Of a stretch of 64,000 bases of DNA, positions 26,646 through 35,400 are shown one piece after another. The notes under the pieces are model-generated. The model was not told the origin of the DNA, made no database searches, and saw nothing but the letters and a program-made list of their open reading frames with translations. The DNA is taken from positions 124,001-188,000 of the forward strand of contig NZ_SPPD01000002.1 in NCBI RefSeq assembly GCF_004570575.1. The letters are read 5' to 3'. Position 1 is the stretch's first letter. Each line of letters begins with the position of its first letter. The position numbers were made by a program, and so were the translations under genes. This stretch comes from Streptococcus cuniculi (GTDB lineage: Bacteria; Bacillota; Bacilli; Lactobacillales; Streptococcaceae).

Positions 26646-27466
26646 TCACATTTCTTCTAAAAATCCTGAGTGGGGAGTAACTCCGAAGGCATGAGCTAAT
26701 GCTACTAGTTGCTGATCGGTAATATCTTGTTTGATACTACCACCTTGGGCACCTATTTGAGAGTAAATCATGGCAGCTTTTTCAATCACTTCTACAAGGC
26801 CGTAGGTTTCATCAAGAGAAACGCCAGAAGCAAATAGGCCATGGTGAGGCCAGATAACCGCTTGAAATTCGCTCATCTTCTCTGCAGTTGCTTGTCCAAT
26901 TTCTCGTGTGCCTGGTGTCATATAGGGAATGACACCAATGCCTTCTGGGAAGACGACCAAGGATTCTGCCTGCATTTTCCAAAGAAGCCGTGATAGGTGC
27001 CGTTCATCCAAGTCTTGCGTAAAGGTAAGGGCAATTAGATTGGTTGGGTGGCAGTGAAAAACCACTCGTTGCTCTGGATTGACCTTTAGGCGTTCCATGT
27101 GGCTCATCAAATGACTTGGAAATTCAGATGTTGGTTTTCCACCATCCGCAAATCCCCAGAGCAGATGCGCACTCTGTCCATCTTCTGAGATTTGAACCAA
27201 GCCCAAATCCAGTTCTGGCTGATGGAGGATATTTCGGAAATACCGTCCAGTTCCTGTTACGAGGTAATAAAAGCCAGACAGACTAGGGGCATCAAAACCA
27301 AGATCAAAACTGCGAATTACCGTCTGATTATCCTCATAACCTGCTACTTCTTCTGGCAATACACAGACAGAAACATTGCCCCCATTGCGCTCATCCCAGT
27401 AGCGTTCATAGGATTCACGGGTCACTTCACACATTTTTTAACAATCGGTGCATCTATAAATTTCAT
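26646..27466 (-). pseudogene. rhaD: rhamnulose-1-phosphate aldolase RhaD, frameshifted near the start
   Basis: Cleaves rhamnulose-1-phosphate to lactaldehyde and dihydroxyacetone phosphate. WDERNGGNVSVCV, VTGTGRYFRNI, HCHPTNLIAL and WPHHGLFASG (zinc His and catalytic Glu region) are RhaD/class II aldolase marks. The natural start is ATG 27466, with GAGGAAAC upstream, reading MKFIDAPIVKK. A run of six A on the mRNA strand (27434-27439) is one short, shifting the frame after residue 11. The rest of the gene is open from ATG 27434, which could still give an N-terminally shortened protein of 262 residues, but without its own RBS. Confidence 0.8.
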
Positions 27467-27488
27467 CTGTTTCCTCTTTCTTTTCTCA

Positions 27489-27827
27489 TTAACGTTCATT
27501 TAGTATCATCTCTTCGTACTCTTTGACTTCTTTGAGCCAGTTAAGACCAACTGGGACACCATTTTTCTCACAGAAGTAATTCCAGACATCTGCATAAGGG
27601 AAATCTTTCAACTCTTCTGTATAGGCTAGGCGAGCTGTGAAATCAAATGTATTTTCCATCTCTTTCAGAGTTTGAGTTGGCTCTAACATCGCTTTTAAGA
27701 GTGCCTTTTGAGTATTGCGTGTTCCAATGACCCAGGCTGCAATCCGATTGATGTCTGCATCATCTAGCTGGTTGACAATGTCCTTGCCAGTTTTCTTCGA
27801 TGTCGCAAAGCTAGTTTCATCAACTTG
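27489..27827 (-). pseudogene. rhaA: L-rhamnose isomerase RhaA, C-terminal remnant
   Basis: About 112 codons with strong RhaA C-terminal character: ADINRIAAWVIGTRNTQKAL, FDFTARLAYTEELKDFPYAD and VWNYFCEKNGVPVG. The rest of the gene is missing: upstream, in the same frame, the sequence changes to the GH3 gene directly after a TGA. This is a deletion junction at about 27828. ATG 27689 could start a 66-residue fragment, unlikely to be functional. Confidence 0.85.
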
Positions 27828-29543
27828 TCATTCTGAACCGATCACTTGATTGGTCGCTAGTGCAGCTTTCCCAAGTTCTTTTTGTCCTTGTGCGGCGAGA
27901 ATATTATTGACAGCATCATGAGTATCCTCACCAATCGCAAAGTAATAGTTACCACCGTCTAGGATTAAGCCTCCCTTGCCATCTTTTGCCGTTGAATCCC
28001 AGCTGGTCATGTATTTCATATCTGCTGTGATGGTCACGGTTTCAGATTCTCCAGGCTCCAATTCTTTCGTCTTGCCCATTCCGAGGAATTCAAGTGCTGA
28101 TTTTTCAACCTTGTGTTGCTTGTCATAGTCTGTATAAGGTGCTTGATAATAGAGCTGTGCTACCTCTTTCCCTGCTACATCCCCTGTATTTTTCACAGTC
28201 ACAACGGCTGTTACCGTTTGGGCATCCTGATCCACTTTTACACTATCTAGTGTTTGTTCAAAGGTGGTATACGATAAGCCATATCCAAATGGATAGCTGA
28301 CTTCTTTATCATATTCCCATGAAGAAGCGCCATTTGAAGCCCCTTTGGCACTCTTTGCATCTCCTTGGCCTAAGACACTATCGTAGTAGCGAGACTCATA
28401 ATATTTGTAAACTGTGTAAATGCCTTCTGCTTCAATCAAATAATAGTTGGCAGCCATTGCAGGCTCTCCACCAAAACTTCCTAGAGGAGAGGTGGCAGAT
28501 AGATTCCCCATCAATGAGTTTGGAGCTGCAATTGCAGATAGGTCTTTTAGCTCGATTCTCCCAAAATTTTGAGCGGAAGGAGAAACAGAGTTATCCACTG
28601 CATATGTGTCTGATAAGTGGCCAGAAGGATTGGCTTTTCCACTTAACACCTCTGCAACACCATTCATCCCGTAGGCACCTGGGAAGCCGATGTAAAGGAT
28701 GGAATCAACTCCTTCATCCTGTTTCAACTCTTCAATTTCCATGACTGAGCCACTATTGACCAAGACGATGACCTTCTCAAAGTTGTCTTTTGCTAACTGA
28801 AGAATTTCTTTTTCATTTTTACTGAGGGAAAGGGCACTATCTGTGTCGTATTTTTTAGCATCAATGCCTTCTGCCCCTGGATAGTAGTCATTTCCTTCAG
28901 AACCTGGACGAGAGAGGACGACAAGCGCTGCATCATTGTATTCTTTAAAACTGTCTTGGTAATTCTCCCTCGCCTTTCCTCCTGCCGTGTAGGTCGAAAT
29001 AGCTGGTTCAGAAGGCTCATATGGTGTAGAAAATTCTGCTGGCCGGTAGCCAAAGATAGGCGCTGTTCCAGTCCAAGTCTTTTTCTCACCTGTTTGAATT
29101 TCACCAAATGTTTTATAGATATCCATCATTGTTGGATTGACTTCAAATCCAGTCTCTTTTAGAGCTGTCACTAAGTCAACCTGATCTTCACCTGTAATGG
29201 TACTGCCCATGACACCTCCGAGGAAAGGATACTGACTTCCCATGCCAAACAAGGTAATCTTTTTATTTTTCAGAGGCAGCGTTGCCTTGGTATTTTTTAG
29301 TAAGACACTTCCTTCTTCTGACACACGTTTTCCTAAATCTTTGTGTGCAGCAACCAAAGCATCTGTCGTTTCATAAATGGACTTAAACTTATCATCGCTT
29401 GTAGTAACTGTACTAGACGTTCCAAGTGCAAAGTCAATCGAACTCCGCCACGTATTGACAATCCCTGTCGCACTGGCGAGTGCGACAGACGATGATAGGA
29501 ATAAAGCCGACACCCCACGAAATACTCTACCTGAGTTTTTCAT
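27828..29543 (-). CDS. truncated GH3-family protein (catalytic barrel missing)
   Basis: A 571-residue product with an N-terminal membrane segment or signal (RVFRGVSALFLSSSVALASATG), a GH3 C-terminal-type domain (SEEGSVLLKN ... PGSEGNDYYPGAEG ... NSGSVMEIEEL) and a fibronectin-III-like domain (VTVKNTGDVAGKEVAQLYY). The domain order (C domain first) fits the permuted GH3 type, in which the TIM barrel with the nucleophile Asp comes last. That barrel is absent: the ORF stops where the rhaA fragment begins. It is probably inactive. It starts at ATG 29543 after GGAGG and has its own promoter with a cre site. Confidence 0.7.
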   Translation of the reverse strand: MKNSGRVFRGVSALFLSSSVALASATGIVNTWRSSIDFALGTSSTVTTSDDKFKSIYETTDALVAAHKDLGKRVSEEGSVLLKNTKATLPLKNKKITLFGMGSQYPFLGGVMGSTITGEDQVDLVTALKETGFEVNPTMMDIYKTFGEIQTGEKKTWTGTAPIFGYRPAEFSTPYEPSEPAISTYTAGGKARENYQDSFKEYNDAALVVLSRPGSEGNDYYPGAEGIDAKKYDTDSALSLSKNEKEILQLAKDNFEKVIVLVNSGSVMEIEELKQDEGVDSILYIGFPGAYGMNGVAEVLSGKANPSGHLSDTYAVDNSVSPSAQNFGRIELKDLSAIAAPNSLMGNLSATSPLGSFGGEPAMAANYYLIEAEGIYTVYKYYESRYYDSVLGQGDAKSAKGASNGASSWEYDKEVSYPFGYGLSYTTFEQTLDSVKVDQDAQTVTAVVTVKNTGDVAGKEVAQLYYQAPYTDYDKQHKVEKSALEFLGMGKTKELEPGESETVTITADMKYMTSWDSTAKDGKGGLILDGGNYYFAIGEDTHDAVNNILAAQGQKELGKAALATNQVIGSE

Positions 29544-29642
29544 CTGTTAACCTCCGTATTTAACTTTCCCACTTTAAAACCTGTGACTAGCTCTAGAAAC
29601 TAGTGGCTGGTTTTTGAAAGCGATTTTCTTTTATATAAATTC

Positions 29643-29670
29643 AGTATAACCAAAAAGAAAACGATTACAA
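29643..29670 (-). promoter_or_regulatory. GH3 promoter with overlapping cre site
   Basis: On the minus strand TTGTAA (29665-29670), a 16-bp spacer and TATACT (29643-29648). TGTAATCGTTTTCT at 29656-29669 matches the CcpA cre consensus TGWNANCGNTNWCA at all but the last fixed base, and overlaps the -35, so glucose repression is expected. Confidence 0.6.
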
Positions 29671-29713
29671 CACTTCTGTCATAGATCGTCTCTTTTTTGT
29701 CGTAATTGGATGT

Positions 29714-31033
29714 TTAGACAGATGAGTGAGGAGGAAAGAGAATGGACAGTTCAAACCAACCGCCACGAGTTGAAATATCTAAAGAACCGTCATATTGCTG
29801 TAAAATAGAACGAATGCTCTTTAGACCAAAACCATGATAGCTTGCCTTTCCTTTGGTTGTCTTTGGAAGGTTGTCAACAAATTCCAATGTGCCTTCAAAT
29901 CGATTTTCTAACCGAATGCGTACAAATCCTTTGGTTTTTGTCACAACCAAATGAATTAAGCGTTGCTGTTTGTCTGTAATTTTTTCGGTACTTTCAATGG
30001 CATTATCCAGCATATTGCCCAGTAAGGTCATCAGTTGTACAGCATCGAGAAAGTCCAAAGCCTGGCCGTCCACTACCGTTGTAAATTCAATCTCCTTTAG
30101 CTGGCATTGGATCGGTTTTCCTGTCAAAATGGTATCTACGATTGAATTTCCTGTACGGTTCTGGGCTTCATAGAGCTTTATCTCTTTTTCAACTTGATCC
30201 AAATAGGCTTGTCCTTCTTCTGCACTCATCCCTTCACGGATGGCTTGAATCTGGTACTTTAGGTCATGGTACTTCTGATTGACGACACTCATACTCTGCT
30301 CCAGCATCGCATAATTTGTATGCTGAGTGGCGAGCATGTCTTGCAACTTATCTTTTTCTGTTCGGGCTTTTAATCCGCTAATCTGGAAATGATAGGCATT
30401 CAAAAGAGCCACTCCAGCAAAGTCTACCAAAGTCCGAATCAGAAACAACTCTTTTGAAACATTGACACTCAGTACACTTTCGCCCACTACATAGCTAAGA
30501 TTGCTAATCACAAAGACAGCCACCCCAATAATCAACGTAGACAGCATTTCCCGTCTACTAATGGTCAGATGGTTATTAAATGCCTTTAGTTCCTTCTCCA
30601 AGAAATAAAGACTGAGCATGACCAGCGGAAGGGTCACCACCATCCCCATCGCATACGTTGTATATTGAACCTGTGTCTGCAGAAGGGTCGCCATATAAAA
30701 TGTGACCTGCCATGCTAGCGAAGCAATAAATTCACCGATGATAAAGGTCCTAACCGCAAAATAAATACTGGTTTGCACATCATAACGGCAGGTCAACCGA
30801 ATATCATACAAAATCAATGACATGTATAGGAACATCATCGGAAGGAAAATGATGGTAATCCCATCACTAATCGTCATCAAAAACGTTAAAATGAGGAGGA
30901 ATCCTATCTGAACCCCTATTAACAAGCGCACTGTCAAACGCTTCGGACTCATCCAGATACTCAAACAAGCACTAAACCAATAAGCCCACGCATAAAAAAC
31001 TCCCGGGGTATGCTGCAATACTCCTTCTGTCAT
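29714..31033 (-). CDS. AgrC/ComD-like GHKL sensor histidine kinase
   Basis: A 439-residue protein with about six membrane helices (residues 1-220), then a dimerisation helix with the phospho-acceptor in NQKYHDLKYQ and a GHKL ATPase (NMLDNAIES, HGFGLKSI). This is the HPK10 subfamily, often paired with LytTR regulators and peptide signals. Its ATG overlaps the regulator's TGA. The regulator is frameshifted, so the kinase may be orphaned. Between it and the GH3 gene is the GH3 promoter, suggesting a role in its control. No signal peptide gene is visible nearby. Confidence 0.8.
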   Translation of the reverse strand: MTEGVLQHTPGVFYAWAYWFSACLSIWMSPKRLTVRLLIGVQIGFLLILTFLMTISDGITIIFLPMMFLYMSLILYDIRLTCRYDVQTSIYFAVRTFIIGEFIASLAWQVTFYMATLLQTQVQYTTYAMGMVVTLPLVMLSLYFLEKELKAFNNHLTISRREMLSTLIIGVAVFVISNLSYVVGESVLSVNVSKELFLIRTLVDFAGVALLNAYHFQISGLKARTEKDKLQDMLATQHTNYAMLEQSMSVVNQKYHDLKYQIQAIREGMSAEEGQAYLDQVEKEIKLYEAQNRTGNSIVDTILTGKPIQCQLKEIEFTTVVDGQALDFLDAVQLMTLLGNMLDNAIESTEKITDKQQRLIHLVVTKTKGFVRIRLENRFEGTLEFVDNLPKTTKGKASYHGFGLKSIRSILQQYDGSLDISTRGGWFELSILFPPHSSV

Positions 31034-31741
31034 TTTCCAACCTCATTTAGATAATGATTCATCCGATCTAAAAATTCCTTCCGTCGAGACCGACTGACTG
31101 GTATTCTGTTTTCTCCGACAATGACATCCATATCTTCCATTCCATCGACATAGTCTAGATTGATAAGACAACCACTATTACACCTAAAAAAAAAGCAAGC
31201 CTTCCAATTCCTTTTCCAGTGCGCGCAAGGTTCCTCTGACACTCATCACTCCTTCCTTTAAGTGATATTCGATATCATGATTATGAACTTCAACATATAG
31301 CAAATCGTCTGTTGAAATGCGTTTTACATTGTTATACCGACTAATCAACAGCTGCTTTCCACGCTTCTTTTTCATCCGTTCCAGGGCCCTGCTTATTCGC
31401 TGGGCAAAAGCAAAATAATTGATGGGCTTTAAAACATAATCGAGAGCTTCAACCGCATATCCTTTCATGGCGTAATGCATCATATTGGTAATAAAAATAA
31501 TGACAACATCCTTATCAATCAAGCGAATTTTTTCCGCCGCCGTCATCCCATCCATCCGCTCCATTTCAATGTCCATCAAAATCAAATCCACATTTTCAGG
31601 ATAGTTAAAGACAACCTCTTCCCCATCTCGGTATCGTGTCCATTGAAAATGAACAGCCTGCTCCCGCTCGTATTGCTGTAAAAACTCTATCAGCGTCTGA
31701 GCATATCCATCATCATCTTCAACAATTGCTATTCGAATCAT
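31030..31741 (-). pseudogene. LytTR-family response regulator, frameshifted in a poly-A/T tract
   Basis: The N-terminal receiver domain is intact (IAIVEDDDGY, LILMDIEMERMDG with the phosphorylation Asp, DYVLKPINYF with the Lys), followed by the LytTR DNA-binding domain (LLISRYNNVKRISTDDLLYVE). In the mRNA a run of nine T (plus-strand A9 at 31186-31194) ends the frame at TAG after about 185 residues. The missing 60 residues (FFRCNSGCLINLDYVDG ... RRKEFLDRM) continue in another frame, so eight T would restore it. ATG 31741 (MIRIAIVEDD) follows GGAGGAG. Slippage in such a tract can be reversible, so it could be phase variation rather than decay. Confidence 0.8.
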
Positions 31742-31799
31742 CCATCTTCTCCTCCAATCCAGTCCCATTATATCATTTTAAGATGGAGTTACAAGGGGA

Positions 31800-32006
31800 T
31801 AACTTTCGATGAGTATAAAATGCATCCCAATAAAACGCTTTGAAACAGTCTTTACGGCCACCGCAGAAAAGAAAGACAACACCTAGGAAAGGAGCTAGAT
31901 AAAATTGACTTTTAGTGAGATAGGCTAGTGAATCTATTCCTTGTCTTATATCCGTTTTCCCACAAACTAGATAGACCTGTCCTAAATTACTAATTTGAAT
32001 GGTTAT
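31800..32006 (-). mobile_element. IS66 family TnpB remnant
   Basis: GQVYLVCGKTDIRQGIDSLA, FLFCGGRKDCFKAFYWD match the short accessory protein TnpB of IS66-type elements. The normal start Met has become Ile, the last third is replaced by unrelated sequence, and no TnpC transposase or terminal repeats are visible. It marks a former insertion between the sugar island and the eut operon. Confidence 0.7.
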
Positions 32007-32143
32007 CGAGCAATACCTTATCCAAAATAGTTTCTTACGTTTCTTGATGAAGAGAAAAGAGTACCCTAGAGTCAAGCAAGACTTTGGAAACTTTCAATAT
32101 ACTGCGGGATTGGCTACTTACAAAGAACCTTAAAAGCCACAGA

Positions 32144-32180
32144 ACAAAAAAAGAGGCAGAGAATATTGTATTCTCTCCTC
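32144..32180 (-). terminator. terminator of the eut operon
   Basis: On the minus strand AGAGAATA pairs with TATTCTCT (3-base loop), extended by GAGG/CCTC with one bulge, followed by a T-run (TTTTTTTG). It lies about 35 bases past the eutQ stop. Confidence 0.85.
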
Positions 32181-32212
32181 ACGGTAGTTATATTGTATTT
32201 TCTGAATCTTGC

Positions 32213-32668
32213 TTATTGATTCTGCCAATCCGCTGGATAAGTCACGTAAATAAAGCGTGCTTTTCCTTTAACAGAGAATTGAATATCGCTTCCTTTTGGA
32301 ATGAAGAGAAGCTCACCTGGACCAGCAGAGAGGACTTCATCTCCTACAATGATATCCAATTTACCATCAATGACATAGTCAACCTCATCATAATCCAAAT
32401 GCCATGGGAAGGTTGTATCTTCCATGGTCATCAGTCCCAAACCAAGTCGTGGACTTTCTTCTAAGCTGAGAAGGTCGCGTGTATAAACCTTGTCTGTTGG
32501 ATTGCCAGTATCTAGACGATCCTCAGGACGAACATCCAAGCTCGGAAGGGCAATGGACGCAACTCCTGATTTACCGACTTGTTTAGCTCCTTTTTTCGCA
32601 AGTAATTCTTCTAATAAAATTTTACGAATCAATGATTCTAGTTCTGAGCGATTTACATCTGCCATCAT
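32213..32668 (-). CDS. eutQ: ethanolamine utilization protein EutQ
   Basis: A 151-residue cupin-fold protein (GLGLMTMEDTTFPWHLDYDEVDYVIDGKLDIIVGD). Reported in other bacteria as an acetate kinase linked to the Eut microcompartment. The N-terminal 25 residues (VNRSELESLIRKILLEELLA) form an amphipathic helix of the type that targets cargo to the shell. It is the last gene before the operon terminator. The start is ATGATG at 32668. Confidence 0.9.
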   Translation of the reverse strand: MMADVNRSELESLIRKILLEELLAKKGAKQVGKSGVASIALPSLDVRPEDRLDTGNPTDKVYTRDLLSLEESPRLGLGLMTMEDTTFPWHLDYDEVDYVIDGKLDIIVGDEVLSAGPGELLFIPKGSDIQFSVKGKARFIYVTYPADWQNQ

Positions 32669-32683
32669 TTTTTCCTCCCTGCC

Positions 32684-33781
32684 CTACTCAGCTTCTTTTT
32701 TGGTCAATACAAAGGCTAGTAAAACAGCTGTAATTCCACCTACTAATTTACCAACCATCATCGGTACAATCATTTCTGAATTTTGACCAGCTGTAAATCC
32801 AAGGTGGTCACCGATAACAAATGATGCAGATACTGCAAATGCAACGTTGATGATTTTTCCGCGTTTATCCATATCTTTCAACATTTGGAACATAGCGATA
32901 TTGTTCGCAAGAGATGCTACAAGACCTGCAGCTCCGACTTCATTCATCCCTAATGATTTCCCAATAGCTGAAAGTGGTTTGTTTGCGACTTTTGTAAAGA
33001 CAGCCACAAGTCCAAAGGCACCTGCTAAGGTTACAGCGATTGAACCTACCACTTCAAAGGCTTCTTTCAAGGTGTCTGCTCCTGAAGGGTACAGGTTCAA
33101 CAACCATTCATTTTCAGTCAAGAGTTGTGCAGCGCCAAAAGCAAGACCAAGTGTTGCAATCACAACAATAATTTGCCCAAATACTTCAAACCCTTTAATC
33201 ATTCCATTTGGTGCAAGAACCAAGCCTAGGAAGATCAAGGCTGATACGATGATAATTGGGATTAAGTTGACAAGTAAGGTTCCAAACCCCAAACCTGGTA
33301 CCAAAATACCACCAATCAAGCATCCGATCGGAACAGTGACAAGACCGTATAAAATTCCGCGAGCAAGCAAGGGTCTATCTTCTTTTTCAATAATTCCTAA
33401 AGCTACTGGAATGGTAAATACAATGGTTGGCCCCATCATAGAGCCCAATACATAGGCCGCAAAGTTCCCAACCGCTGGGTCTTCAGCCAATTTAAGGGCA
33501 AGCGGCGCACCACCCATATCATTTGCAATAAAGGTCGTTGCAAAAATAGAAGGGTCGGCTCCTACTAGACCATACAAGGGTACAATCACAGGTTTCAACA
33601 CATCGGCAAGCAGAGGTGCCACAACCATAATCCCTGCCATGGAAAGAGCCAAAGCACCCATAGCCATAATACCTTCTTCAAACTTTTCACTTAGTCCTAA
33701 TTTTCCACCGATACACTTATCTACTGCACCGACAATCATAAATAGGACCATGATGTAAATGATAATTTCATTTATACTCAT
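32684..33781 (-). CDS. eutH: ethanolamine permease EutH
   Basis: A 365-residue integral membrane protein with about ten helices and no signal peptide. IIYIMVLFMIVGAVDKCIGGKLGLSEKFEEG at the N-terminus and EVGAAGLVASLANNIAMF are EutH family features. It imports ethanolamine when outside concentrations are low or acid limits diffusion. AGGAG lies upstream of ATG. It sits between eutN and eutQ. Confidence 0.92.
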   Translation of the reverse strand: MSINEIIIYIMVLFMIVGAVDKCIGGKLGLSEKFEEGIMAMGALALSMAGIMVVAPLLADVLKPVIVPLYGLVGADPSIFATTFIANDMGGAPLALKLAEDPAVGNFAAYVLGSMMGPTIVFTIPVALGIIEKEDRPLLARGILYGLVTVPIGCLIGGILVPGLGFGTLLVNLIPIIIVSALIFLGLVLAPNGMIKGFEVFGQIIVVIATLGLAFGAAQLLTENEWLLNLYPSGADTLKEAFEVVGSIAVTLAGAFGLVAVFTKVANKPLSAIGKSLGMNEVGAAGLVASLANNIAMFQMLKDMDKRGKIINVAFAVSASFVIGDHLGFTAGQNSEMIVPMMVGKLVGGITAVLLAFVLTKKEAE

Positions 33782-33804
33782 AATCTTTATATCTCCTGAT
33801 CATT

Positions 33805-34077
33805 TTACTCGTCAGGATATTCTACCTTGTCTATAATCGCCACAACGACCATATCCACTGGAACATCCTCTTTTGTGAGACTTACGCGTGCAGAACTGCC
33901 AGATGTAACCATAACCAAATCTCCCTCTCCGGCCCCGATACAATCTGCGACAATAACCAGAGCAGGATCTGTTTGATGTTCATTTAGCTGTCTTTCAACT
34001 ACTAAAAATTTCAAACCATTCAATTTTTCATCTTTCCTAGTAGCCCATAGACTTCCTTTTACTTTTCCAACAAACAT
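33805..34077 (-). CDS. eutN: microcompartment vertex protein EutN/CcmL
   Basis: A 90-residue protein of the bacterial microcompartment vertex (pentamer) family: MFVGKVKGSLWATRKDEKLNGLKFLVVE, then LVIVADCIGAGEGDLVMVTSGSSAR. It caps the corners of the polyhedral shell. The GAGEGD loop is the pentamer signature. Its RBS AAAGGAG is close to ideal. Confidence 0.93.
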   Translation of the reverse strand: MFVGKVKGSLWATRKDEKLNGLKFLVVERQLNEHQTDPALVIVADCIGAGEGDLVMVTSGSSARVSLTKEDVPVDMVVVAIIDKVEYPDE

Positions 34078-34089
34078 ATCCTGACTCCT

Positions 34090-34725
34090 TTATTTTACAA
34101 TTCTAATTTTATGGCGTTTCAAGTAATCTTTTGCTAGCGCTGTGACAATCATGCCTTTTTCAATGGCGAAAGAGTCCCCTTCACCTAAGCCCATCGCCCG
34201 TAGCTTTGCTTCGGTGATAAGATTGGTTTTAGCTTTGGGAGTTAAGGCTTTTTTGTCTATTTGCTGTGGACTGAATTCTTCCTTTTCAGTCCTACAAGTA
34301 TCTAGCAGATTCAGCAACTGATTTTCCCGATAAAATTGAACACCGTATTTCTCTAATTTTGCTTTTTGCTCTAATAATTCGCGATACAAACGTGAGCGTG
34401 CGGAGTGTTTGTATTGCTCAACATTAAATGTTTCAAGAGAAACATACACTGGTTTGCCGTCTAATAAGCTAGTCAAGATAGCTGACTCTACCTCATTAGC
34501 TGGACAGAGTGAGGCGATTCTCAAAAATGCATCTAAAGCTAAACAATCAACCACAACCACATCTGCACATTCCCCATGTTTGACTAGGCGGTAGCCATTT
34601 TCAACTAATAGAGCATCTGTACGATCTTTTCCAATCAAATAAACAGATGTTTCATTAGGCTCATCTTGGAGGTTTTCTAACAAACGGTCTGTAATCAGCT
34701 GGACAAGTTTGTCTAAATTTTCCAT
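34090..34725 (-). CDS. conserved eut-operon protein of unknown function
   Basis: A 211-residue protein found in Firmicute eut operons between pduL and eutN; I recognise it by position and general similarity, not by a known function. The N-terminus LDKLVQLITDRLLENLQ is an amphipathic helix resembling cargo-targeting peptides of its neighbours. Residues 30-110 look like a flavodoxin-like alpha/beta fold (SVYLIGKDRTDALLV, DVVVVDCLALDAFL). The C-terminus KAKTNLITEAKLRAMGLGEGD ... DYLKRHKIRIVK is a shared tail that also resembles the EutT N-terminus. No catalytic motif is obvious. I expect it inside the shell. Confidence 0.75.
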   Translation of the reverse strand: MENLDKLVQLITDRLLENLQDEPNETSVYLIGKDRTDALLVENGYRLVKHGECADVVVVDCLALDAFLRIASLCPANEVESAILTSLLDGKPVYVSLETFNVEQYKHSARSRLYRELLEQKAKLEKYGVQFYRENQLLNLLDTCRTEKEEFSPQQIDKKALTPKAKTNLITEAKLRAMGLGEGDSFAIEKGMIVTALAKDYLKRHKIRIVK

Positions 34726-34746
34726 GTTTTATAGCCTCTCTAGGTC

Positions 34747-35382
34747 CTATTTCTTTTTGATAATGTGACCACGCGTCCCTTTTTTAAAGCCACAAGCATT
34801 GGCTTCATCATAGTCAATGTGCATATAGGTTGCAAATTTAGGACTGACACGAATGACAACGTCATCAAAAATCAATGGACGTTCTCCTTCGACTTTTACT
34901 TGAACAATTTCATGGTTTTCAACACCGGCACGTGCAGCGTCTTCTGGTGTCATGTGGACATGACGTTTCGCCACAATCAAGCCTTTATCAAGCGATACAA
35001 CCTTATTACCATTTGCCAAAATGACACCCGGTGTCCCTTCAATATCACCACTTTCACGAATTGGTGCTTTGGTTCCTAATTGGAGACAGTCGGTCAGTGA
35101 AACTTCCACTTGGGACTCGCCCCGTACAGGACCTAAAATCACGACATTATGGAAGGAACCTTTAGGGCCCAAGACTGTCAAACGTTCTTGGCATGCATAT
35201 TGTCCTGGTTGTGACAAATCTTTTGCTTTGGTTAATTGGTAACCATGTCCAAACAACGTATCCAAATCTTTTTGGCTCAAATGGACATGACGACCACTTG
35301 CCTCGACTTCAAAACTTTCTCTTGATTCTAGTTCATCTTGAATTTTTTCAACAATTTTATCAACTAATTGATCTAATGACAT
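34747..35382 (-). CDS. pduL: phosphate propanoyl/acetyltransferase PduL
   Basis: Converts acetyl-CoA (from EutE) to acetyl phosphate in the shell lumen, regenerating CoA. The 211-residue protein carries both PduL halves: SGRHVHLSQKD with zinc-binding His, and VAKRHVHMTPEDA with the second pair, then YMHIDYDEANACG with the last His. The N-terminal DQLVDKIVEKIQDELE helix is a targeting peptide. It replaces the usual Pta-like EutD. Confidence 0.93.
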   Translation of the reverse strand: MSLDQLVDKIVEKIQDELESRESFEVEASGRHVHLSQKDLDTLFGHGYQLTKAKDLSQPGQYACQERLTVLGPKGSFHNVVILGPVRGESQVEVSLTDCLQLGTKAPIRESGDIEGTPGVILANGNKVVSLDKGLIVAKRHVHMTPEDAARAGVENHEIVQVKVEGERPLIFDDVVIRVSPKFATYMHIDYDEANACGFKKGTRGHIIKKK

Positions 35383-35400
35383 TTCAGACCTCCTTTCTTC

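Noticed and set aside
29576..29615. AACC...ACTAG/CTAG...GGTT imperfect hairpin as a GH3 leader switch
   Set aside because: Only about nine pairs with internal mismatches and no clear orientation; too weak to call.
34747..35382. PduL as evidence for a propanediol (pdu) operon in the window
   Set aside because: No diol dehydratase genes are present here; PduL acts as the acetyl-phosphate enzyme of this eut operon.
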